Under the pieces are notes generated by a model. That model was given only the letters and a program-made list of their open reading frames with translations. It was not told where the DNA came from and did not search any database. The position numbers and the translations under genes are program-made. From Natribaculum luteum (GTDB lineage Archaea > Halobacteriota > Halobacteria > Halobacteriales > Natrialbaceae), in contig NZ_CP095397.1 in the NCBI RefSeq assembly GCF_023008545.1, forward strand, positions 806,001-870,000: 64,000 nt of DNA. The letters run 5' to 3'. Every line of letters begins with the position of its first letter. Position 1 is the first letter of the stretch. Below are positions 8,684 to 16,827 of the stretch, piece after piece.

Positions 8684-8960
8684 AGACATTGTTCAGATTA
8701 GCTGGTTCCAGCAGTATGCGTAGCTCTATAGCCATGTTTCTGCGATTGCTGGTTCAGTGTTTCTAAACTTAGAGGTATGTTTTCTAATCACTCATATGAT
8801 TGATCTGAGAGCGTTCAGATTTCCGTGTTTTCGCATCGAAATCGGTGCCCGAGATGGTGGAGTGAAACTTTGAGCCGCGGAGATGGAACGACGAGAAACA
8901 CGGAGTCTTAAACGTCGTGTCTCTCCCTCAGTTCGTGTAGAAACATCTCGGTAAGTGCGT
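8684..8960 (-). pseudogene. Decayed IS6-like transposase, C-terminal end
   Basis: On the minus strand a broken frame reads AETWL-stop-SYAYCWNQLI followed by a stop, the usual C-terminus of a haloarchaeal IS6-like DDE transposase. Further upstream on that strand is VFLVVPSPRLK..HHLGHRFRCE, matching the region before its last catalytic Glu. It has several stops and frameshifts. The better-preserved relative at 24751-25345 has the same ending. The terminal motif TGTTCAGATTAG at 8690-8701 probably marks the element end. Confidence 0.55.
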
Positions 8961-9598
8961 TGTACGTACTGAATAGAGCCTTATACGGAGATATCCGTTC
9001 GTGCCAAGATCGATAGCGGCGTACCGCCAGTAGCGCTAATCGTGGAGCTGGATCCCGTTTTGTTGAGCGCAATGTCATCTAGCTAGTTTCTAGATGTTGG
9101 CTGTAAATCGGCTTTTTGCATCGAATTATGAACTGTCGGTCTACCCGTTTTACCTCGAACACATCAAATATGGGAATAGTATCTAAAAATAATAGTTCGG
9201 TAAATAGAGCTGGATACGCACCTACATCAGCTCCTACGGTATCGCTTCTCTCTCTACGGCTTTGTTGAAACTATTCGATGTTGACATAGAGACGAGCTCT
9301 CCTTCCAACTGATGTGCGTGAATTCAGTCGAAAACTGGCCCCTTTGTAAATCGCAAGATAAATGGATTTTAACAGAATTCTCTCTACAAAACCTGACTGA
9401 ATCTCTGTGCCAGAGCCGCCGTGAACGGTAGATTCTGGTATTAATTCCATGAATCCCCGCCTCATTCGTTCAAACTCTAATCTGGCCAGAGCTAGGTCAA
9501 TTCTGCACTGGATTGAATATGGGAACAGACTTGCCGATACCGGCCAGTCTTAACAGGGTTGACCGGGGATTCGGCTCGTGATCGTTCTTGGCGACTGA
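8961..9598. other. No gene recognised
   Basis: About 640 AT-richer bases between the IS remnant and the symporter gene. Only short frames without recognisable protein features are present; probably further IS decay. Confidence 0.4.
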
Positions 9599-11146
9599 TT
9601 AGAGCTTCCTATTAATGAGTCCGTGGTACTGCTCCATCTTGTCGAGCGGTTGTGGCGACGTGAGGTAGCTCACGACCACGAAGAGACCGAAGTTGACGAC
9701 GGTCGCAACCAGAATGCCTGGAACGAGTGGAGTTACGTATGGGTTCGGAATCAGCTGCAGCTGGAACAGAGCGAGAAGTACCGTTCCAACTGCTGGCGAT
9801 ACAATGGCCGCTTCCGTGGACGCGCGTGGCCAGGAGACGGCGCCGAGCAACAGCGGCAGCAGTTGGATCGATACTGCCACGACGAACAGCGCAAGGGGGG
9901 TTATCAGGTTTGAGTACAAGAGCGCGCCGGCGACACCGGCGAGCATCGTGACGATGATCACGACTCTGTTCAGAAGCAGTTCCTCATCTTCGGAGATGTC
10001 CGGACTGATAAATGTTCTGATAAAGTCGCGCGAAACGGTCGCTGCCAACACGTGTGCGTACGAGTCCGTCGTGGAGACGATTGCAGCCAAGATGCCGACA
10101 AGGAACAAAGCGGCGAGACCGAACGGCATCACGTCGAACGCGAGAAGTGACGACACCGTATCCGGATTTGTTCCCTCTGGCAGCACGGTCCGACCATAGA
10201 TTCCGATGAAACTCGTACCGAAGACGTATATTAGCGTGAGAACACCGACGATCATCGCGGCGACTTTGGCGAAGTTCCGTTCAGTGTCGACAGAGTACAT
10301 ACGGATCCATCCCGCGGGTGAGAGTAAGGTATTGCCGACCGAGAACAGAGCACCGACGATCAGGATGACCTCTGGCGTGAACAGGCCGGTTACTCCGGGT
10401 GCCGTCGTGTATCCGGCGCGGGAATCGCCGAGGCTAGTGAAGATTTCGCCAACGCCGCCGGCGTGGCTGACGATGAATACGCCGAATGCGCCGAGAAGGA
10501 TCGAAATCAGCGCCCCGTTGAAGGTATCGAGGTACGCGATTCCACGCATCCCTGTACTGGCAAGGTGGATTGTGACTACGAAGGCAAGTGCGAGAACGCC
10601 CAACTCGAAGGAAACAACCCCGCCCGTAAGGATCGTCAAAATCAGCCCACCGGCGAGCAGTTGAGCGACGATATACGTCGTATTGAAAGCAACGCTCGCG
10701 AGCACTGTGTAAAGCCGGACCGTGTCGCTCTGATAGTAGTCACCCAGCAGGTCGCCTGGGGTCTGAAGATCATGCTCCTTCCCGACGACCCACATACGGC
10801 GGCCGAGGTACCAGACTGCCGGTGCAGTCACCGCGTAGCCGGCGAGAATCATCGCGATGAATGAAAAGCCGACTGAATATACCGTACCTGGGAATCCGGC
10901 CATGCCGACGCCGCTCAGCACCGTCGCAACGAGAGTGAGCGAGGCGACGACCCATCCCAGCCCTCGAGAGGCAACGATGTGGTCGGACAGACTGTCCGAG
11001 TACCCTCGTCTTGCGAAATGTGTGATGGCGAGGAACATGACGACGTAGCAAGCTAGAATACTGAGTGAAAGCGACAGGTTTGTCGAAATCGTCTCGGCGA
11101 GATCCGGAGGGAGCGCCTGTATCGGAACGAGTGATCCGCTACTCAT
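9599..11146 (-). CDS. Sodium:solute symporter (SSS family)
   Basis: 515 residues with about 13 hydrophobic segments. The SSS hallmarks are visible: an N-terminal helix followed by YSDSLSDHIVASRGLGW, GVGMAGFPGTVYSVGF in early helices, and GILAAIVSTTDSYAHVLAATVSRD in a middle helix, where the Ser/Thr/Asp residues help form the sodium site. It imports an organic solute, probably a carboxylate, with Na+. It is preceded by and overlaps (8 bases) the gene for a small two-helix membrane protein in the same operon. Location beside ring-dioxygenase genes suggests an aromatic acid or breakdown product as substrate; this is inference. Confidence 0.85.
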   Translation of the reverse strand: MSSGSLVPIQALPPDLAETISTNLSLSLSILACYVVMFLAITHFARRGYSDSLSDHIVASRGLGWVVASLTLVATVLSGVGMAGFPGTVYSVGFSFIAMILAGYAVTAPAVWYLGRRMWVVGKEHDLQTPGDLLGDYYQSDTVRLYTVLASVAFNTTYIVAQLLAGGLILTILTGGVVSFELGVLALAFVVTIHLASTGMRGIAYLDTFNGALISILLGAFGVFIVSHAGGVGEIFTSLGDSRAGYTTAPGVTGLFTPEVILIVGALFSVGNTLLSPAGWIRMYSVDTERNFAKVAAMIVGVLTLIYVFGTSFIGIYGRTVLPEGTNPDTVSSLLAFDVMPFGLAALFLVGILAAIVSTTDSYAHVLAATVSRDFIRTFISPDISEDEELLLNRVVIIVTMLAGVAGALLYSNLITPLALFVVAVSIQLLPLLLGAVSWPRASTEAAIVSPAVGTVLLALFQLQLIPNPYVTPLVPGILVATVVNFGLFVVVSYLTSPQPLDKMEQYHGLINRKL

Positions 11147-11453
11147 ACTTCGCCTCCGTTTCGTCGCCGAGGTCAGTCATGCGTTCTGACGGTTCACTCT
11201 TGGTGAGCACTACGTAGAGACCAAGAATTACTAGCGCCGAGACGAGCACGATCGTCCACATCATTACGGGAAGACCCGCGATCAACTGATCTCGGGTGCC
11301 GACAAATTTCATCCCGAGATACGCGAAGATCGTAGTGCCCGTAAAGTAGATGAGCATTATCTTCTCCGTCGAGCGCGCTGAGATGTTGTATCTGTCTGGA
11401 ATCTCACTTGGGTCTGGACGGTCTACTGACCGCCATTTTTCGCTCCAAGGCAT
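11139..11453 (-). CDS. Small membrane partner of the symporter
   Basis: 104 residues, with a soluble N-terminus (WSEKWRSVDRPDPSEIPDRY) followed by two transmembrane helices (about 33-52 and 60-82) and a charged tail. Small two-helix proteins are often encoded just before SSS transporters and act as accessory subunits. It starts the operon: a TATA-like box lies about 25-33 bases upstream. Confidence 0.65.
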   Translation of the reverse strand: MPWSEKWRSVDRPDPSEIPDRYNISARSTEKIMLIYFTGTTIFAYLGMKFVGTRDQLIAGLPVMMWTIVLVSALVILGLYVVLTKSEPSERMTDLGDETEAKYE

Positions 11454-11476
11454 GTTTCATCACACCAGACCGAATC

Positions 11477-11486
11477 CATATAAAAG
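11477..11486 (-). promoter_or_regulatory. TATA-like promoter of the symporter operon
   Basis: TTTATATGG on the minus strand, centred about 28 bases before the ATG at 11453, the spacing of a leaderless haloarchaeal promoter. Confidence 0.5.
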
Positions 11487-11700
11487 TATCGGCAAATAAT
11501 TGTATGGTGTCATATAAGATAAATTTCAAATATATACTTAGATATTGACCACAGTTTCAAACTATACTTATTAGTATTTATTTAACTTTTAGTAATTTAA
11601 TAATGATTAACGGAAATCGACGACGACTGTCGCACACTGGGGTAACTGCTTGGGAATATCCGTCGAGACGTTTCATATTAAAATATGTATATAGTTAAAT

Positions 11701-11898
11701 TCAAGAATCTAATTTCTCGGAAAGATCATCCATCGCTCGCGTTCTCACGTCCCGGAAGACTGGGCAGACGCCATGGTGATCCTCGGTAAGCTGTTTGACG
11801 ACTGCCTGACGGATCGCGTGTTCGCACGATCCAGTCACCGGCTTTCTGTGGGGACAATACTGACAACATTCAAACGGGGAAAGCTCCCGTGGGGGCAT
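11701..11898 (-). CDS. Small cysteine-rich (zinc-binding-like) protein
   Basis: 65 residues. Cysteines and histidines are clustered: ECCQYCPHRKPVTGSCEH, then GVC near residue 45. The CxxC/C/H pattern suggests one bound metal ion. No family name is recognised; similar tiny proteins are common in haloarchaea. It stands alone between the symporter operon and the dehydrogenase gene, with an AT-rich 250-base intergenic stretch on its 3' side. Confidence 0.55.
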   Translation of the reverse strand: MPPRELSPFECCQYCPHRKPVTGSCEHAIRQAVVKQLTEDHHGVCPVFRDVRTRAMDDLSEKLDS

Positions 11899-11979
11899 AA
11901 GATAGTGTATATCGAAGCTTTACTTGAAGGTATGCATACGGCGTCTATCGCGCGAGGGCCGTTACAGTGCCGCGAGGAG

Positions 11980-12807
11980 TTAGTCTGTCACGTCCTGCGT
12001 GATGTACTCGACTGCCGATCGACTAACTTCGGTAATGCCACGGACGGAGCGGCCGAGGTCGGCGCGGACGACCGATCCAGTTATTGGTCGGGAGTCTGTC
12101 TCGGATGCCAGAAGCACATAGGCGCCGGTATAGTCGGCGGCCGACGGCGTGATCTCGAGCGGATGGTTCGTAGGATCGAACTTATCGGCGGAAACGACGC
12201 CGCGGTGGCCGCCGAGTGATTCGGTACCTGATAGATCTGTTGGGACAAACCCCGGCGCGACGGCATTAACTCGAATCGTCGGTGCGAGCTCGAAGGCGAG
12301 CTGCCGAACTAGACCGAGGACAGCGTGCTTGGCCGGGACGTAGAGAATGCCTCCGCCGTCGGACCCGAAGCTCGCCTGCGAGGCGGTGAATACTATTCGT
12401 CCGTCTGTTTCGATTAGTTCGGGCAGCGCCGCCTTTGCACCCATCATGTATCCAAGGACGTTCACGCCGAACAGTTCGAAGAAGCTCTCTTCGAGGTCCT
12501 CACCTGACAGCTCAGGCAGGGACGTATTCTGATCAAATACACCCGCATTTCCGACGAACACATCAAGTTTGCCGAAGGCGTCAACTGTCTCCGAGACCGC
12601 CCGTTTGTTGTCCGCCAATGACGTTACGTCTCCCGCGACGGTGACGACATCGTCGCCAAAGTCCGACCCGACGTCCTCGAGTCGGTCCTCGTTGATGTCC
12701 AGTACGCCGACCGATGCGCCCTCGTCGATGAACCGTTCGGTCACCGCACGTCCAAGCCCGGATCCACCGCCAGTGACCAGTGCGACCTGATTGTCAAGCC
12801 AACCCAT
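11980..12807 (-). CDS. cis-Dihydrodiol dehydrogenase-like SDR (BphB/HcaB type)
   Basis: Short-chain dehydrogenase of 275 residues. The NAD-binding glycine motif is TGGGSGLG; NAG is present (GNAGVF); the catalytic set is Ser in TASQASF followed by Y-x-x-x-K (YVPAKH). The stretch GGGILYVPAKHAVLGLVRQLAFELAP and the final GVRGI region resemble biphenyl/phenylpropionate cis-dihydrodiol dehydrogenases, which rearomatise the ring after Rieske dioxygenation to give a catechol. The ATG at 12807 gives the normal N-terminus; an in-frame TTG at 12864 is unlikely. It is downstream of a VOC gene (53-base gap) and divergent from the dioxygenase genes it would serve. Confidence 0.8.
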   Translation of the reverse strand: MGWLDNQVALVTGGGSGLGRAVTERFIDEGASVGVLDINEDRLEDVGSDFGDDVVTVAGDVTSLADNKRAVSETVDAFGKLDVFVGNAGVFDQNTSLPELSGEDLEESFFELFGVNVLGYMMGAKAALPELIETDGRIVFTASQASFGSDGGGILYVPAKHAVLGLVRQLAFELAPTIRVNAVAPGFVPTDLSGTESLGGHRGVVSADKFDPTNHPLEITPSAADYTGAYVLLASETDSRPITGSVVRADLGRSVRGITEVSRSAVEYITQDVTD

Positions 12808-12860
12808 CGATTCCAAGGCTGGTCGGTCACCACTAATACTTACCGGTGACGTACCCCTGA

Positions 12861-13304
12861 TCAATCACTGATCGAGTTGTCGGCGGGTGGCTCGTACAGT
12901 TCGACGTAGTTTCCGTCAGGGTCTCGAGCGTAAGCGATATCCGCGCCGTTACCGACGGTTCGGGGAGAATTCACGAACTTGACTGCCGGCGTGAGTTCCT
13001 CGTAGAGGCCGACTACGTCGTCAACAGTGATGCAGATGTGGGCAATCCCGACGTCGTGACCTGCTGCTGTCTCGTGAACGACGTCGTTTTCGGGCGCATC
13101 GTAGTCGATGAGTTCAATCGCGAAGCCGCCGGCGTCGAGAAAGACAATCTCGCCCTCAACACCTTCGACACCGACGATGTCGCTCTGGACCTCACTGATC
13201 GGGAACCGTTTATCGACCTCGAATCCGAGCCGATCCCGGTAGAACTCGAGGGCACTCTCCATGTCCTGTACGTTCAGTCCGTAGTGTGTCGCCTGTCCTA
13301 TCAT
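12861..13304 (-). CDS. VOC-superfamily (glyoxalase/extradiol-type) protein
   Basis: 147 residues with the paired beta-alpha-beta-beta-beta modules of the vicinal oxygen chelate fold. Candidate metal ligands are H7 (ATHYGLNV), E in AIELIDY, H in AHICITV and E in YVELYEP. Single-domain members include glyoxalases, epimerases and ring-cleavage enzymes, so the exact reaction is open. It is first in a two-gene unit with the dihydrodiol dehydrogenase and divergent from the Rieske operon, suggesting a role in the same pathway. Confidence 0.75.
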   Translation of the reverse strand: MIGQATHYGLNVQDMESALEFYRDRLGFEVDKRFPISEVQSDIVGVEGVEGEIVFLDAGGFAIELIDYDAPENDVVHETAAGHDVGIAHICITVDDVVGLYEELTPAVKFVNSPRTVGNGADIAYARDPDGNYVELYEPPADNSISD

Positions 13305-13470
13305 TCGAACCGATCATCTTCGGATACAGAAAGCGGTCAGAAAAACATTCCGGTGAAGAGACTCCGATCTAGTCAATGGATCGAGGGTGGCTCCCCATTT
13401 TCACCCGTTCGCCCCGGGGCCCGTTGAACAATAACTAAGTAGTTGTAACCCTCTCCGTTTGTGTGTATAC

Positions 13471-14844
13471 ATGTCTCACGACATAGAGCAGTCACTGTCC
13501 GCAAGCGAGTCCGCGCAGGAACGGACTCGGCGGATACTCGACCGCATGGAGAAAACGCTTGAACGGGGTGAGGTTCCGATGAAGATTCTCAATGATGAGG
13601 ACATCTATCAGCGAGAGCTCAATCGGATATTCGCTCAGACGTGGGTGTACGTCGGCCACGAATCGGAGGTTCCTGAGCCGGGCGATTACCGCCAGCGGAC
13701 AATCGGAGAGGACCCGTTTGTCTTCGTCCGCGACGAAAATGGCACGCTCCGCGTATTGTTCAACAGCTGTCGTCACCGCGGCGCGAACGTCTGCCGGGCT
13801 GAGAAGGGGAACACGACCCATTTTCGCTGCCCCTATCACGGCTGGACCTACCAAAACACGGGTGACCTCGTCGGCGTCCCCCAGAAGGGAGATGGGTTCG
13901 ACCACCTCGACGCTGACGAGTACGGCCTCCGCGAGGCGGCGAACGTCGACACATATAACGGACTAGTCTTCGCCTGTATCGCACCAGACGCGCCGCAACT
14001 CGAAGAGTATCTCGGCGGTGCGACGTGGTACCTCGACATGTACTTCGACCTGATTGACATGGAAGTTATTGGCGACCCGCAGCGGTGGGTCGTCGACGCC
14101 GACTGGAAAACGCCGACGGAGAACTTCTACGGCGACAATTACCACGTGCCGATGGGCCACAAGTCGGCGATCGACGTGGGAATCGGCAGCGAAACAGCCA
14201 CTGGCGAGGAAGAGAGCGAACTGTATGGTATCGCCGACTGTGATGGACACGCTTTTAGTATCTACCAGATCGACTCTGAGAAGCCGATGTTCTGGGGCCA
14301 CCCCGAAGATGTCGTCGAGACGTTCAACCACGATGCTCTCGACGACGACCAGCACGAGGTCGCACGCAGGTCGGGCGTGACTCTCGGGACGATCTTCCCG
14401 AACCTCTCATTCATTTTCCTCGGCGGCCGCGACGATCCGAACAAGGATCCCGTCGGGACGTTCTGTCTGCGTCAGTGGCAGCCCCGTGGCCCCGGCAAGA
14501 TGGAGGCTTGGAACTGGATTCTAGCACCGAAAGACGCTCCGGCGGAATACAAAGAGCGAGTCTACGAAGTCGGAATGTCGACGTTCAGCGCCGCGGGTAA
14601 CTTCGAGGCCGACGATATCGGCATCTGGGACGGAATTGATGACGCGGCGGGCAGCGTGTTCGTTGAGCAGACCGAGGCTACGACGCTGTTCACGATGGGA
14701 CGCGGCGAGAACGCCGCGGCGACCATCGACGACGACTGGGCGGGGCCGGGAACGGCCTACGCGGATGGCGGGCTGACCGACGAGAACCAACTGGACTTCT
14801 ACCGAACGTGGTACGAGACGATAACGACCGAGGGGGCTGAATAA
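13471..14844 (+). CDS. Rieske aromatic ring-hydroxylating dioxygenase, alpha subunit
   Basis: 457 residues. The Rieske [2Fe-2S] site is C100-R-H102 and C120-P-Y-H123; the mononuclear iron site is D222-N-Y-H225 and H230 in the C-terminal catalytic domain. It adds both atoms of O2 to an aromatic ring to give a cis-dihydrodiol. The start is ATG 13471; an upstream in-frame GTG would add four residues. The beta subunit follows after one base. No ferredoxin or reductase gene is nearby, so electrons must come from proteins encoded elsewhere. The substrate cannot be read from the sequence; benzoate-, biphenyl- or heteroaromatic-type acids are all possible. Confidence 0.92.
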   Translation: MSHDIEQSLSASESAQERTRRILDRMEKTLERGEVPMKILNDEDIYQRELNRIFAQTWVYVGHESEVPEPGDYRQRTIGEDPFVFVRDENGTLRVLFNSCRHRGANVCRAEKGNTTHFRCPYHGWTYQNTGDLVGVPQKGDGFDHLDADEYGLREAANVDTYNGLVFACIAPDAPQLEEYLGGATWYLDMYFDLIDMEVIGDPQRWVVDADWKTPTENFYGDNYHVPMGHKSAIDVGIGSETATGEEESELYGIADCDGHAFSIYQIDSEKPMFWGHPEDVVETFNHDALDDDQHEVARRSGVTLGTIFPNLSFIFLGGRDDPNKDPVGTFCLRQWQPRGPGKMEAWNWILAPKDAPAEYKERVYEVGMSTFSAAGNFEADDIGIWDGIDDAAGSVFVEQTEATTLFTMGRGENAAATIDDDWAGPGTAYADGGLTDENQLDFYRTWYETITTEGAE

Positions 14845-14845
14845 T

Positions 14846-15391
14846 ATGCAGGACGAACAGGTTCAGCAAGCCACGCTTCGGCTCGAGTGCGAGGAGTTCC
14901 TCTATCACACGGCGGAGTTACTCGACGACCGCCGACTGAGCGAGTGGCACGATCTTGTCACAGATGACATCGAATACCGCATACCGATTCGAACGACGCG
15001 CGAACGGTCCAAACCCACGGAGTTCAGTAAGTCAGCTTTCCACATGAAGGAGGACTGGGGGACGCTCAAGGTACGAACCAACCGGATGGCAAGCGATTTC
15101 GCTTGGTCAGAGGATCCTCCATCCCGGACTCGTCGTCAGGTCGCAAACGTTCGTATAACTGACGTCAGCGACGACGAAATCGACCTCAAGAACAATCTGG
15201 TTGTCGTTCGGTCGCGGAAAGCAGAAACCGATCCCGACATCCTCTCAATGGAGCGTCACGATACGCTCCGACGTGACGAGGACGGATACGCGCCCGATTG
15301 GACGGAAAGGAAGGGGCTAAAACTCGCCCGACGAACCGTGTTGCTCGACCACACGGTCATCCCGACCGACTCGCTTTCAATCATCCTATGA
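14846..15391 (+). CDS. Ring-hydroxylating dioxygenase, beta subunit
   Basis: 181 residues of the SnoaL-like beta-subunit fold: an N-terminal helix (RLECEEFLYHTAELLDDRRLSEWHDLV), DDIEYRIPIR, then RTRRQVANVRI and a strand-rich C-terminus. The beta subunit stabilises the alpha3beta3 hexamer and can shape specificity. Immediately after alpha, and overlapping the next gene by ATGA. Confidence 0.88.
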   Translation: MQDEQVQQATLRLECEEFLYHTAELLDDRRLSEWHDLVTDDIEYRIPIRTTRERSKPTEFSKSAFHMKEDWGTLKVRTNRMASDFAWSEDPPSRTRRQVANVRITDVSDDEIDLKNNLVVVRSRKAETDPDILSMERHDTLRRDEDGYAPDWTERKGLKLARRTVLLDHTVIPTDSLSIIL

Positions 15392-15843
15392 CCCCGACAC
15401 CGACGTCAACGGATTTGATCGAAGTGACGGACGGCGATCGAACGATCGAACTCGAGATGCTACGGACGCCGACCGGGGAACGGCTGGTAGTCCGCAGCAC
15501 GAGCGACGAGACTCGCGTAGACGCACTAGCACTGGAGAGCCTCACATGGCAAAACGACGTCTTCTTCGAGGAGCTAACGGCAATTCCCCACGAGGACGGC
15601 GAGGACACGACCGAGGCATCGGATGAGATACAGATCAGTAACGAATATACGGTTGTCCGGCTTCAGACACTCGAGACGACGGCCGGACCACGAGTGGCGA
15701 TCGAGTCCCCGAAACTTGGCTACTCTTGCCGTCTTAGTCCAGCGGAACTTGACGCGATCGCGCACGAGCAGATCGAACTCTTCTCCGACCTGCTCGCGAC
15801 CCCGTTCGGTCCCGAAACGGACCACCACCACGGCATCCACTAA
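15388..15843 (+). CDS. Third protein of the dioxygenase operon, unknown function
   Basis: 151 residues from the ATG that overlaps the beta-subunit stop. It is strand-rich and acidic, with no cysteine pairs, so it is not a ferredoxin; the only clear feature is a His-rich end (ETDHHHGIH). No known family is recognised. The tight overlap implies co-translation with the dioxygenase, so an accessory or assembly role is plausible. Confidence 0.65.
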   Translation: MTPTPTSTDLIEVTDGDRTIELEMLRTPTGERLVVRSTSDETRVDALALESLTWQNDVFFEELTAIPHEDGEDTTEASDEIQISNEYTVVRLQTLETTAGPRVAIESPKLGYSCRLSPAELDAIAHEQIELFSDLLATPFGPETDHHHGIH

Positions 15844-15890
15844 TCGATGCCAGTTTGCCATTCAGTCGTATAACTGACCACACTCGCCGA

Positions 15891-16784
15891 CTACAAGTTA
15901 TCGACTCGACGGACGAACTCAGCAGTAGCATCTGCGACGGTATCCTCCGTGCCGGTGAAGAAGTGATCAGCTTCGATCGGGCGGATCTCGACCAGCGAAC
16001 TTCGCTCGGCAGTGTTGGCAATCTCCTGCGCTTCGTCGGGCGTAACGTTCCGGTCAGTCGCGTGCGGGACCAAGAGCAGCGGTTTCTCGATCTTTGGCGT
16101 CCAGTCGATCGTGGCACACTTGCTCTCTGGGGAGCGGTAGGAAAGGAACGACTCGGCCGTCATCGGGATGTACTCTATCCCACCATCGACGGGGCGCGGC
16201 AGGGCAACGAGTTCGGTACCCCGTCCCTCCTCGACGAGGTCGCGAGCCTCTTGCACGAACTCTTTGTAGGCGGTATCGGGATCGTCGGACACCGCCTCGA
16301 AGTAGCTTCGCGTAGAACGCTCGCGGATGTCCGCGAACGGCGCGGCCAGTACGACCGCGTCGACAGCGGGATCATTGTGTTTACCCTGATAGTATGCAGC
16401 TTCGGTCGCGCCCAGGCTGCGCCCCCAGACGACGATCCGCTCGGCACCGCGGTCGGTCGCCCACTCGACGGCGCCGGCGATGTCTCGATCAATCTCGGCG
16501 AAGTCGGAGGTCTCGTATCCCTTCCCGCTGTTTCGCTTATTGATCGACACACAACGCATCCCCCGTCTCGCAAGCGGGTAGGCGATGGGCGTAATACCGG
16601 CTCCTAGAGCGAACCCGCGAAGCCCGTGCAGGAAAATGACGCAGGTCTCGTCCCCGCCGAACGTCGTCGATTCGCCGGTAATTTCGAACCCGTCCATCCG
16701 TTTGCCGTCCTCGCTCTTGTAGTTGATCGCTCGAAGCGTTACGTCGTCTGGCGTCGGCTCCATCACTGGCATATCAGAGCACAT
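15891..16784 (-). CDS. Alpha/beta hydrolase
   Basis: 297 residues. Nucleophile elbow WGRSLGA (GxSxG), oxyanion-type FLHGLRGFA, and a likely catalytic His in EADHFFTG at the C-terminus. The fold matches dienelactone-hydrolase or prolyl-oligopeptidase-like esterases. In this operon, after a ring-cleaving dioxygenase, it could hydrolyse a ring-opening product (a C-C or amide/formyl bond), but the substrate is not readable. It follows the ThDP enzyme gene with a 43-base gap. Confidence 0.8.
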   Translation of the reverse strand: MCSDMPVMEPTPDDVTLRAINYKSEDGKRMDGFEITGESTTFGGDETCVIFLHGLRGFALGAGITPIAYPLARRGMRCVSINKRNSGKGYETSDFAEIDRDIAGAVEWATDRGAERIVVWGRSLGATEAAYYQGKHNDPAVDAVVLAAPFADIRERSTRSYFEAVSDDPDTAYKEFVQEARDLVEEGRGTELVALPRPVDGGIEYIPMTAESFLSYRSPESKCATIDWTPKIEKPLLLVPHATDRNVTPDEAQEIANTAERSSLVEIRPIEADHFFTGTEDTVADATAEFVRRVDNL

Positions 16785-16827
16785 TCGGACGAACCATAAG
16801 ATAGTTTTCCTCTCTCGGAACCGGACG

